A DNA stretch of 64,000 nucleotides, taken from contig JACEVL010000483.1 in NCBI GenBank assembly GCA_020284085.1, positions 620,001-684,000 on the forward strand, written 5' to 3'. The position numbers were made by a program, and so were the translations under genes. Below the pieces are notes generated by a model. It did no database searches. It saw only the letters and a program-made list of their open reading frames with translations, and was not told the DNA's origin. Of the stretch, positions 22,410 to 34,019 are shown in pieces (the first letter of the stretch is position 1; each line of letters begins with the position of its first letter). The stretch is from Aporrectodea caliginosa (lineage: Eukaryota > Annelida > Clitellata > Crassiclitellata > Lumbricidae).

Positions 22410-24080
22410 AAGAGGGTTGCGTTCTAGTCTTCAATGTACTAACACGACATAGTCATACAAAAATCACAATAGTTAAAAACATAATATTGTAAGTTTAACC
22501 AAATTCAGGACGTCTATGGAAAGTTTTGCATTTCTGGTTTTTGGGTTGGCTTTTGGGCAACTCAATAAGTGCATCAAATTCAATATTATTTTACTTTTGA
22601 ACACCCAGCCGATTCTTAAATTCCAGCCTAATTTTTTCACTCTACCTTGACTCCACCGTCGGTCACTTTCTGTCCGTTTAATCACTAAAAAATCCAATCA
22701 ACCCATCTGATATGGGTCGTTAAAAATCTGTTTTGGGAAGATTGAGCATTGTTCTTTCATTGTTATTGTTCTTTCACGATCATACTGAGACATTCAAACA
22801 ATTATATGTTTACCTCTCCTTATGCGGGGTGAGGGGTTTGATAGTTTTAAGAGGTTTTCTGTTCATATGTACATTATATAAGCGCCGCTGATAACTTCAA
22901 CTTCGAAACATATAGCATACAACATTTGCTAAATTGCCGCCGCATTTTTTTGCATGATACACGACGATGCAGGTCGGGGTGGTGTGTCGTACACGTTATA
23001 TATAGAGTGGCGTGTAGCCAACATTTCGTTTCGAGTCACCTGTAGTTGGGGTCCTCCAAGTGACGTCAAACCTGTACTTGTCTCATTACTTGCACTGCTT
23101 TCCTTTCATTTTCAGTAGCATTGCCTGCCTTCCATGTGCACGACTGGCTTCCATTAGACAGACTGGGCATGCGACAGCGTCATTATGCTCAAACAGAAAC
23201 AGAGGCTGTTGGACGCAGCAGAAGACGGCTGGAAATATCGACTACCCTGGTCAACGTATCGACAACTGCATCAACTGATGCGACCGATGCTGCGTAAGCC
23301 AGTGACGGAGAAGCAGAAAATCGAGAAGGGAAACGAGTTGGCAATGGTATTGTAGCTGCTACCGTAGTGTGTTTCACTGGACTCTGTTTGTTTGTCATCT
23401 GCAATGGGTGACGACAAGGTGAAGAAATTATTGACCTCGGCAGACGAACGTAGATAATATGCAACAGCCGTTACACTGCAGCATACGCTGATGTAATAAT
23501 GGATCTTTACACGGCATTGCTAAGTTGCTGTCTGACTTTAAAAGGTATCGTTGCCAGTCAGACGACGTTTGATCGAATTCCAATCGGTAAGCAGGTTATA
23601 TTTATTCATAAGAAAAATATCTAAACAGGACAAGAAATTTGTTATTTCTGTAATTACCATTGAACCGAAAACGAACGAGCTGGCTAAAATCGGTTCACAT
23701 CGTAACATATTTGATATCTCGTTCATTTACAAAACAGTCGATGTTCAGAAACTTTATAATATCTTTTCGTACAAATCTGCACATGCTATGTGCATTTATC
23801 TAATAATCTACTTATTGGCAATAGATTTGTCGCTTCAGGTTTTAAGTTTATGCAATGCTTTAAAAATAATCGCTGGGCTGGTCCTTATTGTTAAAAATAT
23901 TCTCTGTACTGTCAAATGCACATGCCCGGATACCAATAATCTATGTTATAATGCATTCGCGTCGATATTCAGATATTAACTAATATGATGATACATCGGT
24001 CTTTCTGTATAGTGACGTAGCTTTGTGGGATTATCGCTACATAGCGGATAAAAAAACAAGATTTGGCATGAAAATCCGGC
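22410..24080. other. No gene recognised
   Basis: The longest ORF (23551-23979, +, 142 codons) has hydrophobic, AT-driven composition and no recognisable motif; I do not call it a gene. The stretch 23170-23460 is GC-richer, without a credible exon. Confidence 0.35.
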
Positions 24081-24099
24081 AGGGTCTGCTAATTAATGC

Positions 24100-24715
24100 T
24101 AGAATACCATAAAACACCAAACATAAAGGTCAAAAGGTCAATCAAAAGAAAAGGCCACAACTCAATAAAATATTGTTCTATTTCGTTGATTCTTTTACCT
24201 TTTTGATCGGACCAATAATGCAGACATTGAACTATAAGGCTAACATAATACAAGGTAATTTCAATATCATAAGGTTTAAATACCTCATGCAAATATTTAA
24301 TTTTGATTATTCTGAGTAATGTCAGTTTTTCATATTTATTTACTCTTGACCCTGAAATAAAATTGAGTCAACCCAAGTTCATTCGTTCTGTTTATTTTGA
24401 CCTCTTAACCCTAAAATGACCATGTAGCTCTTATCGGCCCGTGCATACATGTGAAAGAATCACCCAAGTAAAAAAATAGTTGGCTTCTGTTCATGACCTT
24501 GAAATAATCAAACAATATGCTAGCTTCTTAGCCTTCTCGGTGTTTTTTCTGTGTTCTTGCTTCAAGCTAACGGATAATAGATTCACCAAATAGCCATATA
24601 CCTTAAAATAACCATGGATCCTCTAAATTTTTAGTAGCCGTTTTTCTTACCATATTAAGTTGCCGTCATCGAGACAATAAAATTAATGCAAGACATAATT
24701 AGCAGCTTTCAGCAA
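24100..24715. repeat. Diverged repeat with CCTTGAAATAACC motifs
   Basis: TTGACCCTGAAATAAAATTG, ATGACCTTGAAATAATC and ACCTTAAAATAACCATGG recur at intervals. The same motif class is in the foldback element at 31002-31728 and at 33450-34010, so these segments are probably related dispersed repeats. Confidence 0.4.
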
Positions 24716-24718
24716 TTA

Positions 24719-24899
24719 TCGACCGAAGTATGACCCTTTGTTTCCGATCGGTTGTGTGACTTTGAAATTACATTGATTGCCCAGAATTTAGTATAATATT
24801 TTTCACTTACGTTTGAACTAACAGAACATAAAAAAGTTAATCCAAATCGGCTCTTCTTCATTTTTCGAGATCGAAGAAAAATGGTCATACTTCGGTCGA
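24719..24899. mobile_element. Small MITE with 17-bp inverted ends
   Basis: TCGACCGAAGTATGACC at the left is exactly inverted as GGTCATACTTCGGTCGA at the right. The interior TTAATCCAAATCGGCTCTTC resembles the right arm of the foldback element at 31002-31728. Confidence 0.65.
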
Positions 24900-25139
24900 T
24901 TGGCAATGGCCCTAGGCCGCGTGCCTACAGACCTGATAACACTGGTAAATAGTAATTTTATTGCCAGTTATATTAGAGCGATTTCAGGGTAAACTTGTGG
25001 TGGAGTCGGTTTTGCTAGATTGGATATAGTTTTTCAGTTTTTCTCATAATTATGAGAATTGCATTGCCAAATTCCAATTAAATCATCTGAAATTTTGTAC
25101 AAATGTGCACACTTAAAATACATAATGGCATTTTATTCG

Positions 25140-25990
25140 GTCTAATAACATATAATATATAGCAAGATAATCACTAAATGGATTGTAAGACGCTGTTTGT
25201 ACGATATTCTTTTATATACGTTGTCAGGACAATGACGTTGTAGGCTCCAGCAAAAGTCTGCCATCATCTGTCTGTCCCATCTGCCCTGATATCTTTGTTC
25301 CATGACCTTTAGATCTTGGTGAAATCTCTCACCTTGTTCCTCACTAAAATCTCCTACATGCAAATCTATTTAAGTGCTCATATTAATACACAAACTGCTG
25401 AAGTTTGTGTATTATTTCTTCATAATTGTCTGCTTTGTTGTTCTGAACAACTAAGCTAAAACTGCCCTTGGCAGAAGCTTCAGCACTCTTCATACATTTT
25501 GTGAAATTAGAATCCATGATAAGTTTACGAATCTGAGGGCCATCAAAGATTCCAGCTTTTTAGTTTGTCCATGGTCAGTCGAGTGATTGACAAATGTATT
25601 TGAAACAATAGCCATGTTGTCCAGGGCATTAACGGAATTGTTTCATTAGTCCGAACTTTATATGGAGTGGTGGGAGAATAATTTCTTCTCGGTCTACCTT
25701 AATGATGTTGGCGTACCTTCCTTACTTTCCTGACCAAGCAAGAAATTTACCATTTTTAGATAAACACAACTGGACAACTGGTGTTCATGATAGCTGCAGA
25801 GCTTCTGCAAGACAATTTTGATATCTTCAAATTCTTCTTAATTCAGCTTTGTTGAGGCGCAATTGGAAGAGATGAATATCGGTTACCATTGTGCAATAAA
25901 ACACATTTGAAGTTTCTCTTGGAGCTGTCTATATAAACAGGCGCCATTCTTGTGTTGGGCACTGGATTTTGGAGCTGTACAGTTATCGGC
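25140..25990 (-). pseudogene. Decayed multicopy gene, FSEEQGERFHQD family
   Basis: From 25975 leftwards the minus strand gives APVYIDSSKRNFKCVLLHNG, NRYSSLPIAP, MVNFLLGQES-like pieces, FPPLHIKFGLMKQF-like pieces in shifted frames, ALDNMAIVSNTF and, open for 73 codons at 25363, MHVGDFSEEQGERFHQDLKV then MEQRYQGRWDRQMMADFCWS. I recall the order from an uncharacterised gene family found in many copies in arthropod genomes. It is probably transposon-encoded; that is inference. Many stops in the N-terminal part. Confidence 0.6.
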
Positions 25991-26009
25991 ATAATCAGGT
26001 ACAGCTGTA

Positions 26010-28110
26010 ACAAAATGTGTTACATTTAATAATTTCACTTTGAGTATTCTGCCGTAAAAACCAAGAAGACAGTAACAAAAAGATGAATCTGAGTAAAAAG
26101 CAAAAGAAGAAATAAATATGTTTAATTCAACCAGAAACTAAATTACAATTTTTCTAAATTTTTGCATACAGTTATATTTAAATAAGTAAAATTTTTATCT
26201 AAAGTTACTTTTAGTTATATTTACGTAAAAATGATATAAAAATGAGATACTGTGTTTTTGTTTAGTATATAATTATTTGAAATCGGTTAGCTGCTAAGCA
26301 TGAAGCAGTAACTAGAAATGCTATGCTAATTATGGAACTCAGAGTGTATTATTAATAAGACTTTGCAGTGTTATAATTTTATGATTTTTGTTATATACGC
26401 AACGTTATAATTTTTAATTTTTTTTAAAATATAAACTGCAAGTTTGCAGCAGCTGCTGCAGCAGTTATTCAGCGACAATAAAATTATCAGCATTTGAATT
26501 TGGAATATTTTGCCAACACTGGAGTCGGTTTGCAGGCATGAGAGATCAAAATTTAATAAATAATGGCTACTTTTTGCATGTATTGATGTTGTACAGCAGT
26601 GGGTTGAACAACTGGTTTCCTGTTACAAGCAGTTACAAGTGATTTTCATACACTCCTCATTCATTTTAACCGGTGAATTTTCTCATACAGCTCCTCTTGC
26701 ATGAACTTTGCCTTGGCGGTTTAACAGCGTAGCCTACTCACCCTGCTTAACTTCCGCTTTCAAAATTTTCCGCCTTTTGGATGACACAGATTTCTCTGTT
26801 TTCTCTTTCCTTGCTAAGACGTAACAGAATCAACCGGTTCTGAAGGAAGAACAGTAGTCTCAGACTATATACCTGTGGCGGCATTATCGACACACTCGAC
26901 TGAAGACTCGGCTACTGTAGACCTAACTGTTACAGCTGCAGGAGGAATAGAGTCAAATTGCAACCAACGACAAACGTTAGGCCTACAATATTTCTTGAGA
27001 TCATCATTTTCAGATTGCTTCTTTGCGACTGTTTCCTTATATATTTTTGGGGGATCGTTTGAAAACAGCTCCTTCCTGTCAACTCTTTCAGCTCAACCGT
27101 TAGTTTTTCTTCATTTATTTTATTTTCTAAGCAAGACTTTTATTAAGGGCTAATTGCACCATTCTAGCTCCATGACTTGCTGCTAAAACTCCACTACTAC
27201 AAATGATGTATAATAAGATTAATTAAAGAATTATAAGTGACAACAAGTGACAAAAGAATCAAATTAAAAATAATAATAATATAAAGTTTAATGTCTATGC
27301 CACCAGGTCTAACACTATGACGTTTGATAGCAATAAAAACGTATGAGTTTCAAGAATCAGTAAAAATATTATGTAGCACTGACCATGCAGGACCTGGTTC
27401 CATGAGGCAATGGTGTCATGTTAGTAATTTAATTTACTATCCCCAGTGTACACAAACAGTAAATATTAAAATTATGAATTAAGCACCATATCTTGTGCAC
27501 AAGAAATGCTTTTTATCCAGGTAATATAATTGCTACATTGGACGTTCTGTACACTTAGGCTACAGTTACTGTCCAGTAAACCAGTAACACTGAACAATAT
27601 GACATTTGTATATAGGTCCTATAATTATTTTTTGCTATCATCGCCCACGCGGAACTGTACCATCGGATTATGAACTTTCAGTGTTTCAAATTACGAGCTA
27701 GACTTTAGTTTGTTTCATCAACAAAATGTCTAATTACAGAGCAAGACATGCAATTCAATGTTTTACCTTGATATTATTTTGTCTTTAAATGACATTGTAT
27801 GATTCTTAATTAATTGAAATTGTTTCAATTCTGTATTAATATAATCATTATCATACTGTCCTGTGAGTTACTGTTTGCTCATTGCGAAAAAAAGATAACT
27901 ACACATGCTCAATAATTCCATATACTAAGCAACAACACAACAACACAGTAAGTTGAGTTACTGTTTTTTTGCTTAGAATGATGATCCTCAGAAGAGATAC
28001 TGTGAATTTCTTTCCTGTTTTTTCCATTTTACTGGGCAGATACTGCTTTCTTGATTTTATATATGATAGAACATGTTGTCAAGATGTCGAAACCAGTGCT
28101 AACTCAAACC
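26010..28110. other. No gene recognised
   Basis: Long AT-rich stretch. A 92-codon + ORF (26875-27153) and its complement show no recognisable motif. No tandem or inverted structure of note. Confidence 0.4.
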
Positions 28111-28120
28111 CGCAAAACAT

Positions 28121-28431
28121 TGTGGCACAAGGACCGTCGTCTGTAGCCTCTTCTACATCCTTCTTCCGATACCTGTAAAATGTAAATGGTGTCTAAGCAG
28201 CTGGGTTAACTGAGTGCAGAGCGCAAGCCGAATATCCAGTTTTTGTGGTTGAGTTCGTTTTGTGGGCTCTCACTCGCTGTAGGAGTGTAGAAAGTGTCGC
28301 AGTTTCCTTGACGTAACACGTCACATATCTGTGGCACAAGGACCGTCGTCTGTAGCCTCTTCTACATCCTTCTTCCGATACCTGTAAAATGTAAATGGTG
28401 TCTAAGCAGCTGGGTTAACTGAGTGCAGAGC
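28121..28431 (+). repeat. Near-identical 102-bp direct duplication
   Basis: The block beginning GTGGCACAAGGACCGTCGTC and ending TGAGTGCAGAGC occurs at 28121-28222 and 28330-28431, apparently identical, 209 bp apart. The intervening 107 bp are unrelated. The identity implies a recent event. Confidence 0.95.
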
Positions 28432-28779
28432 TTAGATCTTAGAGTTTGATCTTACTAACGTTACTTTATTATCTCTCTAAGGTAAACTGCAGGTAGCAAT
28501 GCATGTAAGACTTATAATTACAGTAGAATTCAATGAAGACAGTCATTTGAATATTTATTTGTTCAACAAATGTTTGATTTAAATAATATTATATTATAAT
28601 GTTAATGCTATTAACATCATGCATTGGGTCTGCGAGCTGTTCAGGTCGTGTACTGTACAGGACACAACCTTATAACGGGTGTGTAACCGATTCTAGAAAG
28701 ACTAATTATTAATTTGTTCATAGGATACAATCTTGACCTAGAACCACCATCATTGACTACTTAAAATTATGTTTTACTA

Positions 28780-29437
28780 GACGTAGCTACCCGTCTTCGC
28801 ACGGGTTATCTCTACCTTTATATATCGTAATACGATTTGCCTACAAATGCCCGTAATAATGATTTGCGTATTACGCCCGTGTATTTATATTTGCACTATC
28901 CTATACACCGTTCCCGCTAGATTTGACAATGTAAAATGTAAACCTTCGCTTTTTCTATAGCGACCCAATAATTATAGCCTTGACAGTGCTCATTTGCCAT
29001 TGAATTGATCGGATGCATCGTTGCGATGCATCCGATCAATTAAATCGCCCATTTGCAAGCCGAAGATTAAATTTATGAAATAAAGTCTAAAAAATAGCCG
29101 GAGGCGCATCGATCACCAATTAGCCAGATGACGTCATTGACTTGTCGGAGAAATCCCGAAATGCGTTGCGAATGACGTAATGGGAAATCAGAAATGGCGG
29201 CGTAATGTTGCAACGGTAGTCCGGTTCCAAATTTAAAATGTCCATATATCGGCGTTTAAAGTACATTGCGAGATGAAAATAGTCGCGTTTACCTACAAAT
29301 GCCCGTAACAATGTTTTGTAAAATATTTCGAATCCCTAGAGCCCTTTCGGAGCCTTTAGTGTACAAAGAAACAAACAAACAAAGAAATAAACAAACAAAC
29401 AAACAAACACACAAACACACACACAAACAAACAAACA
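28780..29437 (+). repeat. Old dispersed repeat ending in (AAAC)n
   Basis: Begins near AGCTACCCGTCTTCGCACGG and ends in an (AAAC)n-rich tract (29366-29437). The two copies of TGCCTACAAATGCCCGTAA (28838 and 29292, the second TACCTACAAATGCCCGTAAC) show an internal duplication. The end resembles the 3' tail of a non-LTR element but no ORF is visible. Confidence 0.4.
29004..29042. repeat. 17-bp perfect hairpin
   Basis: ATTGATCGGATGCATCG is followed after 3 bases by its exact inverse CGATGCATCCGATCAAT. Confidence 0.9.
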
Positions 29438-29439
29438 TG

Positions 29440-30225
29440 AGATGAAATGTTATAATCACTTGAACTGGTGCTCGTCGTATAGTTACGGTAGAGCGTCGTC
29501 GAACTCCCTTTCGGCTGACATGGCTTTCTTCAGGCTGACGAAGTTTATTCGATGTTGCTTCTTGTTGTGCTCATTCTGTTCGAAATGATTCTTCTTGTTA
29601 AATTTAATACTTCCTCCAGTCTATCTTCTAGCTGGATCTTGATGCTGATTGCGTGGTGAATCAAACACCAAAGTCAGAGTTCGTATAATTCGCAAACGAA
29701 ACGTTCGACGTGGGAATTACATTCGCACTGTTGATTCGATACTGGCGTTTACCATCAATCCCAGTCGATCGCAAGTTAAAAGGATGTGACTTACGATAGT
29801 CCTCTGAAACTTACAACGTTCATAAGGGTAATACGATAAAAACTAGTAAATGTATAGTATAGTGTGTCGGCGGATTCCTTCTAATATTACTTCCTGTACT
29901 GATCGTCTTCCTATCAACAAAATTACCTAAACTTGTTGTCCGATGAGGAGTTTGTTTGTCAAACTGCCTCGTACGACTACCGAAGCCTTCGCAATCAACA
30001 ACAACACTGACTTGATTCTGCATTCCGGGCGTGAAGGCGCCAAACTGCTGTTCATTTGGCAGACCACATTTCTCAACCGTACGTATTTTAATTCAACCAA
30101 CCACGTCTCGACAACATCGCCACGGATTAACCCAGCACCACAGGTCATCCCGAATCCTAGTTAAATATTATTATTGATTGAATCGCTGGTTCCGACGCTA
30201 GTTCAATTAATTAATGAAATAATTA
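29440..30225. other. No gene recognised
   Basis: ORFs of about 70 codons on both strands at 29820-30164 overlap each other and show no known motif. Confidence 0.4.
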
Positions 30226-30231
30226 ATTATA

Positions 30232-30704
30232 CACTGTATCCTGAAAAAAAGGTACCCCTTATGGTAATACGTAAAAAAACTTGTAATTGTTAATCGATTT
30301 TTAACATTCCAAGACCATTTTAATACTGACATAATTACCAACAACTATGTAATTTATAAACGGCCCAGGTAACAAAATTACGTCATAATGAAATAGCAAA
30401 TTGTAAAAACAACACGGGTAGAAAATGGCGTTCAGCCACGAAGACAAAATTGTTATAAAACTTTTACGGAAAAACGAACATTACGGACCAAAAAAGTTCA
30501 TTATAAAATTTTCGGACAAGGGTTGGACATTGGGTGGTCTAAAGAAGCTTCTAAGGGAAAAAATGATTTAACCGGATCGTCTCAGCGTCGCGCGGGTAGC
30601 GGTGGACCGAGAACTGCACCGAAACTTGAAAATATTGAGCAGGTGCAAGAGCTTGTTTTAAGTCGAAAAGATAATCCATAGTCGCATTTAACGCTAAGAG
30701 AAAT
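30232..30704 (+). pseudogene. mariner-type 5' end with transposase N terminus
   Basis: A TA dinucleotide is followed by CACTGTATCCTGAAAAAAAG, a diverged form of the end at 18260. The ATG at 30425 opens MAFSHEDKIVIKLLRKNEHY, GPKKFIIKFSDKGWTLGGLK and KLLREK, then across a stop RGSGGPRTAPKLENIEQVQE and LVLSRKDNP. This is the helix-turn-helix N terminus of the same transposase family whose C-terminal half is at 18890-19210 (GSGRPRT..EN...V.ELV.S pattern). The element is cut off by a SINE at 30705 and its start is repeated in inverse orientation after it. Confidence 0.8.
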
Positions 30705-31002
30705 CGCGGTGGTGTGTATGTTGGGTACCTTACGGGTTCGAATCCACCTCAAGCCGCCGCGTAGGGACCCTGGGCAAGTCCTTCACTCGCAATTGATTAT
30801 GCGCTTCGGTGTGAAACTCCGATTTTTTTCCTTAGAAGCTTCTTTAGACCACCCAATGTCCAACCCTTGTCCGAAAATTTTATAATGAACTTTTTTGGTC
30901 CGTAATGTTCGTTTTTCCGTAAAAGTTTTATAACAATTTTGTCTTCGTGGCTGAACGCCATTTTCTACCCGTGTTGTTTTTACAATTTGCTATTTCATTA
31001 TG
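30384..31002. repeat. Inverted duplication of the mariner 5' region
   Basis: The 180-bp segment 30384-30564 (from CATAATGAAATAGCAAATTG to CTTCTAAGGGAAAAAA) is repeated as its reverse complement at 30823-31002, almost without change. The spacer holds the rest of the transposase N terminus and a SINE fragment. Transcripts would form a long stem. Confidence 0.95.
30705..30822 (+). repeat. Truncated tRNA-derived SINE, unit-2 type
   Basis: Starts GGTGGTGTGTATGTTGGGTA, has ACGGGTTCGAATCCACC and CCTTCACTCGCAATTG, and stops at GTGAAACTCCGATT exactly where the inverted mariner arm begins. The 3' domain and tail are missing. Confidence 0.85.
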
Positions 31003-31728
31003 CCCATGCTCGGATCTTGGAACTTGGGTCCATTGTCGATTTACTCTTTTTATCACAAAAATTAACGAAGAGTCTGATCTCGAAGAACTTTAAGTTGTTA
31101 TGTTTATCTCAATGAGAGCTACATCCAGGTAAAATATACATACTAAATTCAAGGTCATTCAAGGTCATTTCAAGGTCAAAATAACCGAAATCTAGCAAAA
31201 ATCAAAGAAAAATGATCAGATCTCACCCAATAATTGGTGAAACTGGTTAATTCTTTCTTGCATTTCTCGCCTTGAAAAGGGCTACCTGTGATAAGAAACA
31301 AGGATATCAAATATAAGACGATCAAAAGTTATTTAAAGAACAAAAAGGTAAATTTCAGACAATGATTTTTACTCTAAAATTGACCTTTTGTAATTAAAAT
31401 AACTTTTGATCGTCTTGTATTTGGTACCCTTGTTTCTTATCACAGGTAGCCCTTATCCAGACGAGAAATTCAAAAAAAGAATTAACCAATTTTATCAATT
31501 ATTGGCTGAGATCTGATTATTTTTCTTCATTTTTGTTCGATTTCGTTTCTTATGACCTTGAAATGACCTTGAATGACCACGAATTTAGTATCTATATTTC
31601 ATCTGAATGTAGCTCTCATCGAGACAAATAAACAGTAAAAGGTTCATCCAAATTGGACTCTTCGTTAATTTTTGTGATAAAAAGAGTAAATCGACAATGG
31701 ACCCAAGTTCCAAGATCCGAGCATGGGC
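31002..31728. mobile_element. 727-bp foldback element, palindromic throughout
   Basis: Left end GCCCATGCTCGGATCTTGGA and right end TCCAAGATCCGAGCATGGGC are exact inverses. The two halves continue to match inward (AATTAACGAAGAGTC with its inverse, the GTAGCTCTCATTGAG pair, AAACAAGG pair) to a centre near 31365, with modest divergence. Three TCAAGGTCA-type motifs lie in each arm (31140-31175 and 31555-31585). No ORF. It abuts the inverted mariner arm at its left. Confidence 0.9.
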
Positions 31729-31729
31729 G

Positions 31730-32280
31730 TCTTCAGTTCTGGGGACTTAAGTAGGATATGTTCAGGGGCTTTGAGGGACCTCAGGATAACTTTTTAAAAT
31801 TCTGTAAAAAATATTTATAGACAATAGATGAATAGAATAACGGGAAAAACTTCAATATGGGTGTTTTCTGCGATTTGTCATTTTTCTGGACACCCCTAAT
31901 GGGCCATGGCATTTATTATTTACAAGAATCAATGTTAGAAAGTGTAAAGCAACGATTCTAGATACTGCCCAGTGTACTGCCCAGTGTACGCTGGACAGTG
32001 TACGCTGGACATAATCGATCGGCGACGGTTGTGCCGCTTAAATGCCGACGCAACCAGAATGGCTGGCGGTGGTTGCGGCAGATGGATACGATCTAGCTGG
32101 CTTGATAAATTATGCAGTCGAACGTACAACGGCCAGGAATGCTGTTGAGCTGCAAGCTGAATCCCTGGTAATCAAAACCCGTACTTAAATGGAAAGAAAC
32201 CAGGTTGCTGAGATCCAGTATTGTTTTGTATGTACAGACAGCAAATCACGCCAAATTTTCTTTGATTGGCCGTGTGGCCC
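31730..32280. other. No gene recognised
   Basis: A CCCAGTGTACTG/GGACAGTGTACGCT duplication at 31967-32010 is the only structure noted. No recognised protein. Confidence 0.35.
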
Positions 32281-32287
32281 ATATCGT

Positions 32288-32330
32288 AACGTCAGTCAAG
32301 TTAAGACACCGTCTTAATTTGACTGACGTT
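32288..32330. repeat. Hairpin, about 20-bp arms
   Basis: AACGTCAGTCAAGTTAAGAC and GTCTTAATTTGACTGACGTT are inverse with one mismatch, with a 3-base loop. Confidence 0.85.
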
Positions 32331-32494
32331 AGATGTAGGGGAGCTATATCAACTTCCTGAAACGAATTGAATAGGTAAGCTACAATGACAAATTAAGTGG
32401 TAATTGTGGAGAAATGCTATAATCCAAGAAGATATAAAAACATCTTCACAGTCAAAACCCTAGGATCTGCTTCTGCTGTTGTGAGCGCTACAAT

Positions 32495-32665
32495 AGTTTA
32501 ATAATAATAATAATATAATATCTTTCATTTGCTGAGGCGTCTGACAAACGCACTGCGCAGTACATTTACCTGTCATGACAATTAAACAATTCACAAGAAC
32601 ACAAATGACATAAATCTTAACTACGAACATCCTGCGAACATAAAAGCAGCCTACAAAGCATGTCC
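32495..32665. repeat. Dispersed repeat, second copy
   Basis: (AAT)n, then TCATTTGCTGAGGCGTCTGA, GCACTGCGCAGTACATTTAC and the ACAATTAAACAATTCACAAG block shared with 3415-3545 and 49810-49930. Confidence 0.65.
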
Positions 32666-32823
32666 GCCTAAGTCAATCGATATCGGTACCTCTCGCTCTC
32701 TATGCCATTGCCTCTGAATGTAGGGCTGGGTTTCATAACTTAAAAGAGGTGTAAAGTGCCTCTAGCAGTGTAAACTAAATGTTATCCAATGCACTCAACA
32801 GATATACATATTTTTGTGCATTG

Positions 32824-33130
32824 GCGGCCATATTGCACGCCATCTTGAATTGCAACATTCCCATACTATTGGCACTATGATAAATGGCCTTGAAAATATT
32901 AAATTTGACACTTCATTTGTTATTGTAGCTTGCCTCTTACCTGATATATATAAATTTTTCTGTTTAGGCGGTCATATTGGACGCCATCTTGGATAGTGAT
33001 ATTCCGACACTACTGCGACTACGATTCCCTCACCTTGATAGTATTAAATATGACACTTCATTTATCATTCTAGCTTAACTATGACCTGATGTATACTATT
33101 TTCTGTGTTAACGGCCATATTGGCCGCTAA
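32824..33130 (+). repeat. Tandem repeat, about 143-bp unit
   Basis: GGCGGCCATATTGCACGCCA (32824), GGCGGTCATATTGGACGCCA (32967) and AACGGCCATATTGGCCGC (33110) start successive units 143-144 bp apart. The bodies share AAATTTGACACTTCATTTGT-type and TAGCTTGCCTCTTACCTGAT-type segments. About 2.1 diverged units. Confidence 0.85.
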
Positions 33131-33449
33131 CATAGTTAAAATGCATTTTTTTTTGGGGGGGTGGGGTGACCGCCGTGGGCGGATTTTGTGGGAATTGGGA
33201 TATGCTAGTCAGCAATAGAGACTGAGTAGGAAACCGTTTAGAAACCTTCTGAAGCAATTTTGCCCAGGTCTCACTCTAAATTGCCTGGACTATATTGCCC
33301 ATATTCACTTCGCGAGCGTCGGGTCCGGTGATCTCCGGTGTCCGGCCATCAGCCCTTATGGGGCATTGCCATGCATCAGAGGTAGGTTTCGATGTCTTTC
33401 CGCCGAAGTAAGTAAGGTTACATGCGCAGTGAAACTGTTATTCATTCTA

Positions 33450-34015
33450 CTGCTGAAGCATAATCCAAGTTCATTTCAAGGTCACAAATCGAAGGCAGAA
33501 GGCTGTGGGTCCAGCTGGTTTCGAATCGCGTGCCAGTGTGTTACCATTCAGCCATCAACCCGACCCTGAACAGAAGCCCTAAAGTTTATGTAAAACACCG
33601 AATATCAAGGGAGTCAGATGGCATGAATCAACAAGAACAGGCAACAGTACGGCTAAATATTATTCTATTTGGGTAATTTTTTTATCTGTTTACCGATAAG
33701 GGCTGTTCAGAGAAGACAGAACTAGAGGGTTAACATAATCCAAGTTCATTTCAAGGTCACAAAAAAGAAAATTGGCAATAGTGTGGACTAAATTTTGCTT
33801 TATCTGGATGATTATGAGTTATGGCACTGCTATAGTAGCCTTGGCCATGGTCATTTCAAGGTGCAGAACTCAAGAAAAAATGTATCATAATAATCACCAA
33901 ATAAACTGAAATTTGCTGAGCTGTTACAGTAACCATTTCCAAACATTGTTCCACTGAAATTGACCTTTTCACCTTAAAATAACCATGTATTATTGTCATA
34001 CATTTAATAGCCTAC
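33450..34015. repeat. Dispersed repeat with TTCAAGGTCA motifs
   Basis: CCAAGTTCATTTCAAGGTCA occurs at about 33466 and 33740, GGTCATTTCAAGGTGCAG at 33850 and CCTTAAAATAACCATG at 33972. Related to the arms of the foldback element at 31002. Confidence 0.5.
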
Positions 34016-34019
34016 TTTA

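Noticed and set aside
23551..23979. 142-codon + ORF with hydrophobic segments
   Set aside because: Composition follows AT-rich DNA, no recognised motif, no splice context; membrane-like stretches are expected by chance.
29366..29437. (AAAC)n tract as a CRISPR-like or regulatory array
   Set aside because: Simple tandem repeat with no regular spacers; fits an old retroelement tail.
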